A stretch of DNA of 64,000 nucleotides from Bdellovibrionales bacterium (GTDB lineage Bacteria; Bdellovibrionota; Bdellovibrionia; Bdellovibrionales; JAMPXM01). A model generated the notes under the pieces. That model was not told the DNA's origin. It worked only from the letters and a program-made list of their open reading frames with translations, and made no database searches. The translations under genes were made by a program, and so were the position numbers. The stretch is from contig JADJOF010000001.1 of the NCBI GenBank assembly GCA_016713885.1, forward strand, positions 248,001 through 312,000, written 5' to 3'. This document shows positions 53,771 to 62,967 of the stretch, in pieces (position 1 is the first letter of the stretch; each line of letters opens with the position of its first letter).

Positions 53771-53809
53771 GTTGAAGACTAGGGACCTTGTGCAAATTGA
53801 GGATTTTCT

Positions 53810-55072
53810 CACTGCTGACCGGCTGATTCATTAAACAAAACAAATAGTTGCCAGCCTTCCGCAAGGTTGGTTTGATTTTTTTGCGAAGAAAGATCAACGC
53901 CAAGGAAAGGCGGCAACTGTGAAGCAGGATTGCAAAGAGCGGTCGCTCTTTCAACTGATTGATCGAAAAATTCGATCCACTCGTTCAAAAATGGAAAATC
54001 GATCGCGGTGTAAGAACTTTTTCGACCTGGGAAATGACGCAAGCTCTTTTGTCGTGTTTCGTGATGCGACTTGGATCGTTTCGAGAAGTCGAAGCCGCAC
54101 TGAAAATTCCTGACTCAACTTTCGGCGACGCGCTGAGAGATCGGCACTTCGGTTTTTTCAAGAACTCTGCGATCTTATTCTCCTCGAGATTCGCGGTCGA
54201 ACAGAAAGTCGAAAACTCAAAAAAGCAATTCGTGAAATTCTGGCCATCGACTCTTCCGAAGTTCGAGTCCACGGAAGTCTTTTTTGGCGAACCGGGATGG
54301 AAACAGAAGTATACCATCGGTCACAAAGCAGCGGCAAAAATTCACGTCGTTTGGAATGTCGACGGCGAATGGATTGATGATTTCAAGATTACGCCGTGCC
54401 GATCTGGCGACTCCCCGGTCAGCTTCCAACTTCGCATTTTACCTATGAAAATGTACGTTTTTGATCGTGCATACAACGACTTTGGCTTTTGGCAGAAAAT
54501 CGTCGCCAATGGATCTGACTTCACGACGCGGCTGAAGACATCAAAGACGAATCGAGATCTTGAACGAAAGGTTTTGCGCGGGCAAAAAGAAAAATCCGGG
54601 GTTCTGTACGACGAAGAATATATTTCGACCGCACCCGCGGCAAAGTTCTCGGCGATAAAACTTCGTCACATTATTTACCGCGACAAGCTGACTCAGAAAG
54701 TCTTCCATTTTGTGACGTCGGATCAGAAAGCCAGCGCTAAAATGATCGCGAACATTTACAAACGTCGGTGGGCAGTCGAACTTTTGTTCCGTTGGATGAA
54801 AGGACATCTCGATATTCGTCGGCTGCCGCTAAAAACTCCGAACGCGATCCATACTCAACTTGCGATCGCAGTTCTTGTTCAACTTCTTTTGCAGCTGAAA
54901 AGATCATTTCGAAGTTTAAAGGAACTTTGTGGGAACTTCTGCGCGAGATGCGAACCGCGTTCGCGCGAAAAGTCCTTCAGGGATGCGGGCCTCCGGACGG
55001 CTGCCGCTGGAGCGCCGCTGCCGGCGAGGATCTCGCGTTATGATTTCTTAAGAAATAAACCGGTCAGCAGTG
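53810..55072 (+). mobile_element. IS4-family insertion sequence with 9-bp target duplication
   Basis: Ends share the inverted repeat CACTGCTGACCGG (53810-53822; inverted 55060-55072). Directly outside both ends is GGATTTTCT (53801-53809 and 55073-55081), a perfect 9-bp target duplication typical of IS4-type transposition. The intact duplication points to a recent insertion. The element is 1263 bp and carries one transposase gene. Confidence 0.88.
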
Positions 55073-55083
55073 GGATTTTCTAG
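53919..55083 (+). pseudogene. IS4-family transposase with homopolymer frameshifts
   Basis: A DDE transposase of about 385 residues. The likely start is GTG 53919 (MKQDCKERSLFQLIDRK), which joins KFDPLVQKW only if one A is removed from the run at 53966-53970. The frame from 53959 is then open to 55083. However, residues between the A-run at 54219-54224 and the T-run at 54280-54285 are out of frame. The neighbouring frame there reads ILAIDSSEVRVHGSLF, which carries the first catalytic Asp. Later motifs are normal: VFDRAYNDFGFW and the YKRRWAVELLFRWMKGHL Y-R-E-K signature. As given it is inactive; three homopolymer indels suggest sequencing error. The frame runs 11 bp beyond the element end. Confidence 0.75.
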
Positions 55084-55286
55084 AAATTTTTAAGCGGGAT
55101 ATTGATCGTCATGCCGTCTCGCTTTTTACCGACGAATCTATATCTAGAATTGGCCCCAAGTATCTTGTGAGTGGAATATTTTTTTTGGTGAAGCACTTGG
55201 GAAAAACAGAAGAAATAAAACTTTCCAAGGATGCGTCGATTAGGGACGGAGAAGTTTCGATTGGTGCAAAAAAATTTGTAGTCTAA
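55073..55286 (+). pseudogene. C-terminal remnant of a gene split by the IS4 insertion
   Basis: Removing the IS4 element and one target copy gives a continuous frame across the site: LVQIEDFLEIFKRDIDRH, then AVSLFTDESISRIGPKYLV and IRDGEVSIGAKKFVV to the stop at 55284-55286. Upstream the frame runs back into the 589-bp element. The family is not recognised. Given the neighbouring receptor and the receiver-domain remnant, it may be part of a lost chemotaxis-related gene; this is a guess. Confidence 0.5.
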
Positions 55287-55313
55287 ATATGAGCACTGAT
55301 TAGTTTTTTGTGG

Positions 55314-55615
55314 TCACAGACGACTTCGCAAACCTTGTAAAAACTGAATTGTTTGATCAAGCATCTCTTTTGCGCCTTCCATTGGTGAATCGTCGTCGCC
55401 TCCCACCAAGTCGGCTGGTGAACAGCGTAGTCCCTTAATGAGTCTTTCAATAACCTCCAGGGTTACATTTGGGGCCGTATTTTCGAGACGTGAAATATAC
55501 CTGACCGTAAGTCCAGTTGTGTTTGCCAAATCTTGCTACGAAAGACACACGACGAAGTGCTTGACCTTAGAATTCAGAGATAAATCGTCAATTAACTTGT
55601 CGCGCCAATAGTCTG
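55314..55615 (-). pseudogene. XRE-family regulator with in-frame amber codon
   Basis: The frame reads KLIDDLSLNSKVKHFVVCLS, then TAG, then QDLANTTGLTVRYISRLEN and VTLEVIERLIKGLRCSPADLV. The combined sequence is a normal Cro/C1-type HTH in which the stop stands where LSQ-QDLA is expected; CAG to TAG would explain it. The 71-residue piece after the stop lacks helix 1 and should not fold alone. No good start codon is seen at the upstream end, so decay is likely here. Confidence 0.6.
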
Positions 55616-55773
55616 GAGCTGAGATTCACGAGCACCCAGACGCCAAAGAACACCAAAGAACAATCAGGCTAAAGGTTTCTCAATATCTGTCGATAGGCTT
55701 TGGACACCCGTAATTGAAAGCTCCTTAAATGGTTAAGTTTTAACACGGGATTTTTATTAAAGGGGCCACATCA

Positions 55774-57321
55774 ATGCAAGCAGCAAAAAAAATCGAAGTA
55801 ATCGAGAGCGATATCGAGTCAAAAACTGAAGAGTCATCTGTAATAGCGGCCATAAACCGCGTACAAGCCCTCATCGAGTTTAATTTGGATGGGACCGTTA
55901 TCACGGCCAACGAAAATTTCTTGAAAACATTGGGCTACAGCTTGGACGAAATCAAAGGCAAGCATCATCGAATGTTTTGCGACCCACAGTTTACAAGCAG
56001 TTCTGAGTATCAAGCATTTTGGCAAAAGCTCGGACGTGGTGAATTTGAATCAGCGGAATATAAACGCTTTGGCAAGGGTGGAAAAGAAGTTTGGATTAGT
56101 GCTTCCTACAATCCTATTTTCGATGCCAGCAATAAACCTTTTAAAATTATTAAATTCGCAACGGACATAACTGAATCGAAACTGCGCAATGCCGAATTTG
56201 AAGGCAAGATCAATGCTGTCAGCAAAGCACAAGCCCTCATCGAGTTTAATTTGGATGGGACCGTTATCACGGCCAACGAAAATTTCTTGAAAACATTGGG
56301 CTACAGCTTGGACGAAATCAAAGGCAAGCATCATCGAATGTTTTGCGACCCACAGTTTACAAGCAGTTCTGAGTATCAAGCATTTTGGCAAAAGCTCGGA
56401 CGTGGTGAATTTGAATCAGCGGAATATAAACGCTTTGGCAAGGGTGGAAAAGAAGTTTGGATTAGTGCTTCCTACAATCCTATTTTCGATGCCAGCAATA
56501 AACCTTTTAAAGTTGTCAAGTTCGCGACGGATATAACAGGACAAATAAATCGCAAAGTGGAATTTAACCGAGTTGTTGTTGCGACCGTGGATTTGTTTTC
56601 TAAAACCGTATCTGATATTTCAACTAAGACTTTAAAACTTGCCCAAGACTCTCAATCACTAGGTGCCACTACGGAGGAAATGAATGCATCCGTGGAAGAG
56701 CTAAGCGCCTCTATTGATTCAATTGCGCAAAATGGAAAATCTGCGGACACAGTCGCGAAATCAACTTTAGCAGAAGCCAACCAGGGTTCTAAAGCTAGTG
56801 CGAAGTCAATTGAGGCCATGGAACTAATCAATAAGTCTTCGGAAGAGATCAGTGAAATCGTAAAAGTAATAAGTGAGATTGCCAGCCAAACAAACTTGCT
56901 GGCATTTAATGCCGCTATCGAAGCAGCACGTGCCGGAGAACATGGCCTCGGCTTTTCTGTCGTTGCGGACGAGGTAAGAAAACTTGCTGAAAGATCTTCT
57001 CAGGCCACCAAAGATATCTCAAAATTAATTAATGAATCTGTGAAACGGGTATCGTTAGGCGTTGAAGTTTCTAAGGAAGCTGCCAGCGCCTTTAAGAAAA
57101 TTGTAGAAGGTGTTGGGAATACAACCCAAGCTATTTCTGAAATTTCGGTAGCCGCCCAAGAGCAGCAAACCGCGGCAAGGGATGTTTCTGGAGCTATCCA
57201 GCAGGTGGCTGAAGCCACCGAAAAGTCAGCCACGGCATCTGACTCGATCGCCCAAGCAACAAAAGAGCTTTCTTCAGGCGCTGAACAGCTACGCTTAGCT
57301 ATTCAAAAATTTGCCTCTTGA
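55774..57321 (+). CDS. Soluble methyl-accepting chemoreceptor with two PAS domains
   Basis: A 515-residue receptor without TM segments. PAS domain 1 (about 30-130) and PAS domain 2 (about 152-255) share the same sequence (ANENFLKTLGYSLDEIKGKH, GKEVWISASYNPIFDASNKP). The C-terminal MA domain has the conserved tip IASQTNLLAFNAAIEAARAG. This resembles BdlA/Aer2-type cytoplasmic receptors that sense redox or energy state through PAS cofactors. It is followed by cheR, cheD and cheW genes, making a small chemosensory unit. AAAGGGGCC precedes ATG 55774. Confidence 0.92.
   Translation: MQAAKKIEVIESDIESKTEESSVIAAINRVQALIEFNLDGTVITANENFLKTLGYSLDEIKGKHHRMFCDPQFTSSSEYQAFWQKLGRGEFESAEYKRFGKGGKEVWISASYNPIFDASNKPFKIIKFATDITESKLRNAEFEGKINAVSKAQALIEFNLDGTVITANENFLKTLGYSLDEIKGKHHRMFCDPQFTSSSEYQAFWQKLGRGEFESAEYKRFGKGGKEVWISASYNPIFDASNKPFKVVKFATDITGQINRKVEFNRVVVATVDLFSKTVSDISTKTLKLAQDSQSLGATTEEMNASVEELSASIDSIAQNGKSADTVAKSTLAEANQGSKASAKSIEAMELINKSSEEISEIVKVISEIASQTNLLAFNAAIEAARAGEHGLGFSVVADEVRKLAERSSQATKDISKLINESVKRVSLGVEVSKEAASAFKKIVEGVGNTTQAISEISVAAQEQQTAARDVSGAIQQVAEATEKSATASDSIAQATKELSSGAEQLRLAIQKFAS
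55863..56145 (+). repeat. 283-bp perfect direct repeat encoding PAS domain 1
   Basis: Identical to 56229-56511, 366 bp downstream and in the same frame. It covers nearly the whole PAS domain. After the repeat, synonymous differences appear (AAAATTATTAAA against AAAGTTGTCAAG). Confidence 0.95.
56229..56511 (+). repeat. 283-bp perfect direct repeat encoding PAS domain 2
   Basis: Second copy of the 55863-56145 repeat. Identity without synonymous change implies a recent duplication or gene conversion, or an assembly artefact at a collapsed or expanded repeat. Confidence 0.95.
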
Positions 57322-58190
57322 GGAGCTGGTGATGCCAACAAATGAAGGATTGGAAAATTTAAGTGAGGGTTGCTTTAAAAAGGCTCTTCAGCTGATTCAT
57401 TCCCTTACCGGAATATCGATCTCGGAAAGTCGCAAAAGCATGGTTCAGGGCCGCCTAAGAAAGCGTGCTTTTGAGCTAAAAATGGAAAGTTACGATCAAT
57501 ATCTTGCCTTCGTCGAGCAAAACAACGACGAGAAAATAAGGTTCATTGATGTTGTAACGACAAATGAAACCTATTTTTTTCGGACGCCGAGAATTTGGGC
57601 CTATATTCAAGATGTTTTTCTTCCAGATTGGATAAAAAAACATGAGGGTCAAATATTTCAAGCATGGTCGGCGGCGGCTTCAACCGGAGACGAAGCGCAT
57701 TCGCTTGGCGTTCTGTTACAATCTTTTTCGAGATAAAAATCCAAAATTTTCTTATCAAATCATAGGGACAGATATTTCTCGTGAGATGGTAGAAATTTGC
57801 AAAGTCGGCGTTTATAAAGGCCGTGCGATTGAGAGCTTCAAATCCTCGAAGCCTGATTTATTTGCGAAATACATGAAGGCTGCGAATGGAGACGGCTTCC
57901 AAGTTCTCCCAGAGATCAAATCGCGCTTGAAGTTTCATGAACACAATCTGTTCCGACCACTTTCACATAAGGACGACTTTGATTTAGTCCTTGTTAGGAA
58001 TGTTCTGATTTATTTCACAGGCGAAGATCAGGAAAAGGTTCTTAAGCTCATCGAACCAAAGTTAAAAGAAGATGGAGCCTTGATAATTGGCGAGTCTGAG
58101 TCTCTGACACATATTAATACAGGATACCAGCCTGTGCAGCCCCTTATTTATCGAAAAAATCCGACTTCCTCTGAAAAGAAGGTCGCTTGA
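57311..58190 (+). pseudogene. cheR: CheR methyltransferase, frameshifted in a T run
   Basis: CheR methylates receptor glutamates using SAM. The first frame (to 57736) has the N-terminal helical domain (GISISESRKSMVQGRLRKR), VTTNETYFFR and AWSAAASTGDEAHSLGVLL. The second (ending 58190) has NPKFSYQIIGTDISREM, DLVLVRNVLIYF and GALIIGESESL. Removing one T from the run at 57724-57728 joins them as LLQSFRDKNPKFSY. The true start is probably the GTG/ATG near 57331 after GAGGAGCTGG. GDEAHS replaces the more usual GEE.YS at the SAM site. Probably functional in the cell. Confidence 0.85.
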
Positions 58191-58483
58191 ATCAGAAAGA
58201 AATCAACGTCCACATTGGAGAAGTGAAGATTGCAAAAAATGGCGAGATCCTAAAAGCGATTTTGGGCTCTTGCGTTGCGATTGGAATTTTATGGGAAAAG
58301 CGCGGCGTTTGCGGTCTTGCCCATTGTCTACTTGCCGAAAATCCAGAAAAGACTTTTGCGATTGGTGGCCGTTTTGTAGATCAGGCAATCCCGTCTCTTC
58401 TGGCTCTCATGAAGATTCGACTGGAAAATTTCGGAGAAATTGAAGTCATCTTACCAATTCCTAGATTGGGTACCGCTAGTTAG
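58187..58483 (+). CDS. cheD: CheD-like receptor deamidase, C-terminally truncated
   Basis: A 98-residue protein; CheD normally has about 160. The N-terminal half is clear: ILGSCVAIGI with the catalytic Cys, GLAHCLLAEN with the catalytic His, and an RFVDQAIPSLLALM helix. The frame ends at PRLGTAS where the glycine-rich GG.N and IG.RN parts should follow. No other frame continues it, and the cheW gene starts 9 bp on, so an internal deletion is likely. It overlaps cheR by 4 bp. Deamidase activity is doubtful. Confidence 0.75.
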   Translation: MNQKEINVHIGEVKIAKNGEILKAILGSCVAIGILWEKRGVCGLAHCLLAENPEKTFAIGGRFVDQAIPSLLALMKIRLENFGEIEVILPIPRLGTAS

Positions 58484-58491
58484 GGGAAAAT

Positions 58492-59996
58492 ATGGATAAG
58501 TTAACAACCGATAATAAACCGATTCTTGTAGAGAGTGAAATATTCGGTTCCTTTTTCTTATCCAGTAGCGAGTTTGCAATTTCTGTTACGCATGTGCAGG
58601 AGGTCGTAAATACGCCCGAAAAATATACGAGCTTCCCGCTGGCTCCCGATTATGTCATTGGACTTTTTAATTTGCGTGGGACGATTATTCCCGTAATAAA
58701 TCTAAAAGCACTGCTAAGGCTCCCAAAGACTGATGACGAGAGTGAACAAAAAATTGCGATAATGGAGATGAACGGCATTTGTATTGGCCTTCAATTTGAC
58801 CAAACGGGGAAATCTTTCGAAGTCGCGAAGAAGAACGAGGCGATTTTTCTGGAGATGAGAAAAAGTCTGTAATACGAGGCGTTTTCAAAAAAATGGATGG
58901 GCAAAGAATCATTCAGATTTTGAATATTCATGCTCTTTTTGACCTTGAAAATGTACCTAAGGAGACCCAGGACGGGCGTAGTGAGGGTCGACACGGTTTG
59001 CGCAACAGAAAAGGTTTGCGCCAACAATGCATCTCCTTTTTGGTTGGACCGGCAAAATGCGGCCTTGGTATCAGTGAGATTCAGGAAATTCTTAAAGTTG
59101 AGCAACTGACTAATTCAGCACTTGGTAATGGATATTGTATTGGAGTTATTGATTTGCGGGGCACGACAGTGCCGGTTATCGATTTTTCGGCCCTTCTAAC
59201 TTATCGTGAGTGCGATTCATCTACGGAAGCAACAAAGGGCGATCGAAGAATCATTGTTTTGCGCATGGGTGAGGAGTTCTTTGGTTTACTCGTCGACAGC
59301 GTAGAAAGCATAGTAAGCTATTACAAAGAAGATCTAAAAACCTTCCCAGCCTTTCAGTCGTCTCGTCGTGAAATGTTTAAGGGTTGTATTTCTATCGAAG
59401 AAAATGAAGACATCCTTCTTTTGGATCACACTAATATTTTGTCCAACGACGAGGTTATGCAAATCACTCACGGGCATAGCAAGATTTATAACGCTTCCAA
59501 TAACAAGCTGAAGATCACAAAAGCTTCAGGTGTTGGAACCAAACGGACATTCATTACATTTAAAGTTGATCAAATCTTCGCAATTGGAATTTCGGAAGTA
59601 AAAGAGATTATTGAGTGCCCTGATATGCTTTTACAGCCACCTGGTATGCCAAAGTATTGCCGAGGGGTTCTGAATCTTAGAGGTGATCTTTTTCCTATAG
59701 TCGATGCGCAAATTATGTATGGACTTGAGTCGAGGAGTGAAAAGAAATCGAATAAAGTCTTAATTTTCAAGAATGCTGATGCCCGCTTCGGTCTTGTCGT
59801 CGATTCAGTAGAAGCAATAATTTCTATAAACAATGAAGCAAAGGTGCGCCTACCGGATTTACTTTATTCGAACGTTGGGAGTATGGCGGAAGACGTGGTC
59901 GAAGCGATTCAGTCTAAGGACTCGTCCGGCGTCAACCAAAATTTACTCATCCTCAACTCATCTTCAATTGCAAAGAGGATCAAGACAGCTGGATAG
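58492..59996 (+). pseudogene. Triple-domain CheW protein, frameshifted in a T run
   Basis: Three CheW domains in a row. Domain 1 (about 58,540-58,960) has FFLSSSEFAISVTHVQEVV and VIGLFNLRGTIIPVINL. Domain 2 (about 59,030-59,450) has ISFLVGPAKCGLGISEIQEIL and CIGVIDLRGTTVPVIDFS. Domain 3 (about 59,540-59,960) has TFITFKVDQIFAIGISEV and CRGVLNLRGDLFPIVDAQ. The frame breaks at the T run 58844-58848; one more T gives AIFSGDEKKSVIRGVFKK and a single protein of about 500 residues. CheW couples receptors to CheA. Triple-CheW proteins are rare and might build larger arrays. No cheA is seen. Confidence 0.85.
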
Positions 59997-60279
59997 TGCT
60001 GTCTTAATCCTTTGCGCTTCAATGAAAGTGATTTACCGATAGAGGAAAATAGCAGCTACCGTCGCCCTTAGCCAGATCACTGCGAGCTATTTTGTTTTTG
60101 CTGTCTTAGCTGAGTGGAAGCGACGGTTTCGATAGGGGCCAGTTTCAGCGGTTTACCGGTCCCATGGGGACCAAAATCACCGGTTTAAAATGGGCCACTG
60201 TGGTCCCGGATACGGGACAGCCTCGGCCATCAACAAAATCAGTTGAGCCGATGCTGCCCCGGAATTGAGTGCCGGGTGA

Positions 60280-61053
60280 TTAGGCGTTTTGTTTTTTCGC
60301 CTTCAGTTTTTCTTTTCGTTGATGAGGCCGATAGCTATCTCCTACCATGTAGAAAACCTCAGCTTCATTGACGAGTCGGTCGACGATGGCGTGGGCAATG
60401 GCATCGTTTGCAAATATCTGGTTGAACTTCCCGAACGGCAGATTGGTCGTTGCAATCGTACCAAGTTCAGCGTCGTGTCGGGCAGAGATCACCTGAAAGA
60501 ATAAGTTGCTAGCCGGTGTGTCGAGCGCCACGTATCCCAGCTCGTCAATAATGAGCACCTGAGGTTTGCGGTACTTGTTCAGCTCACTTTCCAAGTTAAA
60601 TGTTTTCTGGGCATGTTGAAGTCGGTTCACCATCTCCGCCGCCGTCACAAACAAAACGGTAAGGCCCCTTTGGCATGCTGCATAACCGAGGGCTCTCGCA
60701 AGATGGGTTTTGCCGGTGCCTGCGTGCCCCGTTAGTACCGCTGATGGCAAATTGTCTTTTGCGATGCTCTGGTGCAGGGCCAGATATGTCTTCTCAATCT
60801 TTTCCGTCGTCTTTGAATGACGGAAATCGAAGTTCTCAACCGTCTGAAGGCGCCTGAATTTCGCTACGCGGATTCGACTCTGGATCAATTGGGTCTTCCG
60901 CTCTGCTCGCTCTTTTGCAATCCACCGGGCCAAGTACCGCGACACCACTTCCTGCTCCGGCTCCTTCATCCCCGGCCAGTCCGTCATCAAGGACTCCGTC
61001 CATGACTTCAGCTTCAACTCCGCAAAGCCCGCCAGTAACTGTTCTGTTTCCAC
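60280..61053 (-). CDS. istB: IstB-type transposition helper ATPase
   Basis: A 257-residue AAA+ protein that assists the IS21 transposase. Walker A is LTGHAGTGKTHLARAL, Walker B VLIIDELGYVALD, and arginine-rich end RPHQRKEKLKAK. Start GTG 61053 is chosen for its GGAG site and family length; the longer open frame upstream is the shadow of istA. The gene overlaps the istA 3' end by about 218 bp, much more than usual. Confidence 0.9.
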   Translation of the reverse strand: METEQLLAGFAELKLKSWTESLMTDWPGMKEPEQEVVSRYLARWIAKERAERKTQLIQSRIRVAKFRRLQTVENFDFRHSKTTEKIEKTYLALHQSIAKDNLPSAVLTGHAGTGKTHLARALGYAACQRGLTVLFVTAAEMVNRLQHAQKTFNLESELNKYRKPQVLIIDELGYVALDTPASNLFFQVISARHDAELGTIATTNLPFGKFNQIFANDAIAHAIVDRLVNEAEVFYMVGDSYRPHQRKEKLKAKKQNA

Positions 61054-62575
61054 GATCCACTCCGTCTTCCGATGCCCCTGTTTGGTTTTCCACCTCGAAC
61101 AAAAGGGCATCGTACTTTCGAAGATCGACCACCGGATGAACCCGGTTGAGTTTTTCTGAATCAAATCGAATCGGCGCGAGCTGGAGTGCCGTCTCTGTAG
61201 GATGATGCCGACGCCGGAGGTACAGTTCGACGTTGTCGACACCAACCAGGCCCGCGCCCAGGCATTCGGCACATGCAGCCAAAACCATTTCTTCGCCGTA
61301 CACGGTCGTGAGCGCAATCAATCGTGAAAGTTCATTCTTTAAACTGCGCGGACCCTGGCGAACCAACTCCACGTACTCGGCCATCTTTGGCCCAAGGCCC
61401 TTGACGTAGCCAAGCTGCCAACTTTCTCTGGTAGATCCGGGCTTGCGCTCAATCAGCCCTGCTCTGTGCGTCTCGGTCGTGAAGACTTTGTTTTTTAAAT
61501 AGCTTCGCTGGTGCGAGCAGATGAATTTCTCGTTATAGAAAATCTTGATATCACGATCAGTGGCCCGAACCGTTACTGTGAGCCCAACAAGCGTCCATGG
61601 CACCGAGTAGCGATTCGACTCGTACTGCAAATGGAATTCCGGCGGGACGTGACGCGAAAGCACTTCGTCGGTGTCAAATGGGACCGGGTTCAATTCAAGA
61701 AGTTTTGATTTTTCATCGGTATCGAACAATAGCCGAACAACGCGGCGATGACTTCGGTGTTCTCTTGAGTTTGCAACACCGTCCCGCCACTGTGAGAGCT
61801 GTCGTGAGAGATCATCAAAATCGGCAAAGCTTCGTGATGGCCAGAAGTTCAATCGAATATATTTGATCAGATCCTCAACACGGCCCTTTTCGTTGCCGCG
61901 AGCCACGTTGCACGCATGCGGGCGAATGCCATGATGCCCAAGATAGGCCATAAATCTCGTATTAAACCGAACAAGTTGCCCCATCCGATCCGAAACGGCG
62001 GTTGCTAAGTTGTCGTACCAGCACTCTCGAGGCGTCCCGCCAAAAAACTGAAATGCGTTTTCGTGGCACCGGATGAACTCCTCAAATTTCTCTGAACGGG
62101 TAAATTCAACGTAGATCATCCGAGAGTAGGCGAGCACCATCGCGAAACAGTGGATCTTTACGCCGTCGCCAAAGACGTCGCCGAACTCACCCCAGTCGAC
62201 CTGGGCAACTTCGCCAGCGCCAAATTCCAGACGCAGAAAACCCTCACGTGGGCGAGCAAAACGACCGCGTTCTCGACTCACAAGCTCACGCAAGATTGTG
62301 AGACCGCCCGTATATCCTTGACCACGAAGTTGATTTAAAAGTGCCGTCGTTGTGGCCTTCGGATCTTTGCGCAAGAGCTCGCGCAGGGCCTCAAGGTACG
62401 GGTCAAGTTTGCTTGAACGCGTTGGCGTCTTCGGCATCAATGCGACCTGACGCCTCTCAATCACTCGACGAACTGTCTTACGCTCCAATCCAACTTCACG
62501 CGCAATCGATCTGATGGTACGCCGGTCAGTAAAATGAAGCGTCAAAATCAGCGCCTGAACTTCTGGGGTCAGCAT
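60836..62575 (-). CDS. istA: IstA-type transposase of the IS21 family
   Basis: A 579-residue DDE transposase: N-terminal HTH (TIRSIAREVGLERKTVRRVI), catalytic core with Asp in AQVDWGEFG, Asp in CWYDNLATAV and Glu in RGNEKGRVEDLIKYI, then a beta barrel region (YSVPWTLVGLTVTVRATD). The last 75 residues, over istB, are Gly/Val-rich and look out of frame; the family usually ends near KYDALL. A late frameshift could have removed the normal stop. The core is intact. Confidence 0.9.
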   Translation of the reverse strand: MLTPEVQALILTLHFTDRRTIRSIAREVGLERKTVRRVIERRQVALMPKTPTRSSKLDPYLEALRELLRKDPKATTTALLNQLRGQGYTGGLTILRELVSRERGRFARPREGFLRLEFGAGEVAQVDWGEFGDVFGDGVKIHCFAMVLAYSRMIYVEFTRSEKFEEFIRCHENAFQFFGGTPRECWYDNLATAVSDRMGQLVRFNTRFMAYLGHHGIRPHACNVARGNEKGRVEDLIKYIRLNFWPSRSFADFDDLSRQLSQWRDGVANSREHRSHRRVVRLLFDTDEKSKLLELNPVPFDTDEVLSRHVPPEFHLQYESNRYSVPWTLVGLTVTVRATDRDIKIFYNEKFICSHQRSYLKNKVFTTETHRAGLIERKPGSTRESWQLGYVKGLGPKMAEYVELVRQGPRSLKNELSRLIALTTVYGEEMVLAACAECLGAGLVGVDNVELYLRRRHHPTETALQLAPIRFDSEKLNRVHPVVDLRKYDALLFEVENQTGASEDGVDRGNRTVTGGLCGVEAEVMDGVLDDGLAGDEGAGAGSGVAVLGPVDCKRASRAEDPIDPESNPRSEIQAPSDG

Positions 62576-62967
62576 TCATTCTCCGCATCGAAATAAAGCC
62601 TTCGCGCTTTGGATTTAAAACCAATGCAACGAAGACCTCTGCACCACAAACGGCGCAGGTTTCTCTCTCGGGAAACGTTATGACAGAATCGGCATAGACC
62701 TTTGTAGATGGATCAGTCTTGATTTTTTTGCCGAAGACGATATTCGCGCTGTCGTTGGATGTGGCTTTCACGACCTGCATCAGTTTGATTGTAAATGCGT
62801 TGGCTCTCGCGATGGCGAGCAAGGAGGGCCGCCCTAGAACACTCATGAGAACAGTACTTTTGATTGCGCCAGCACGATCGACAGATCGATACGACCCTGG
62901 AGCAGCGAGCACAGCTGAACTCCACCGCAGGACGCGGGCTGGCTTCGAGGGATGATGTGGTTTCCAC
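62526..62967 (-). pseudogene. IS21-associated zinc-finger-like accessory ORF, frameshifted
   Basis: The upstream frame has Cys pairs (FSCARCSRVVSICRSCWRNQ, KYCSHECSRAALLARHR) and a basic tail REYRLRQK. The downstream frame holds a second pair (ETCAVCGAEVFV) and MRRMNADPRSS. Removing one base from the seven-T run at 62723-62729 fuses them (RLRQKIKTDPSTKVY). Small Cys-rich, Arg-rich ORFs of this kind precede istA in a subset of IS21-like elements, and one is present here. A role in DNA binding is inference. It overlaps the istA start by 50 bp. Confidence 0.65.
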
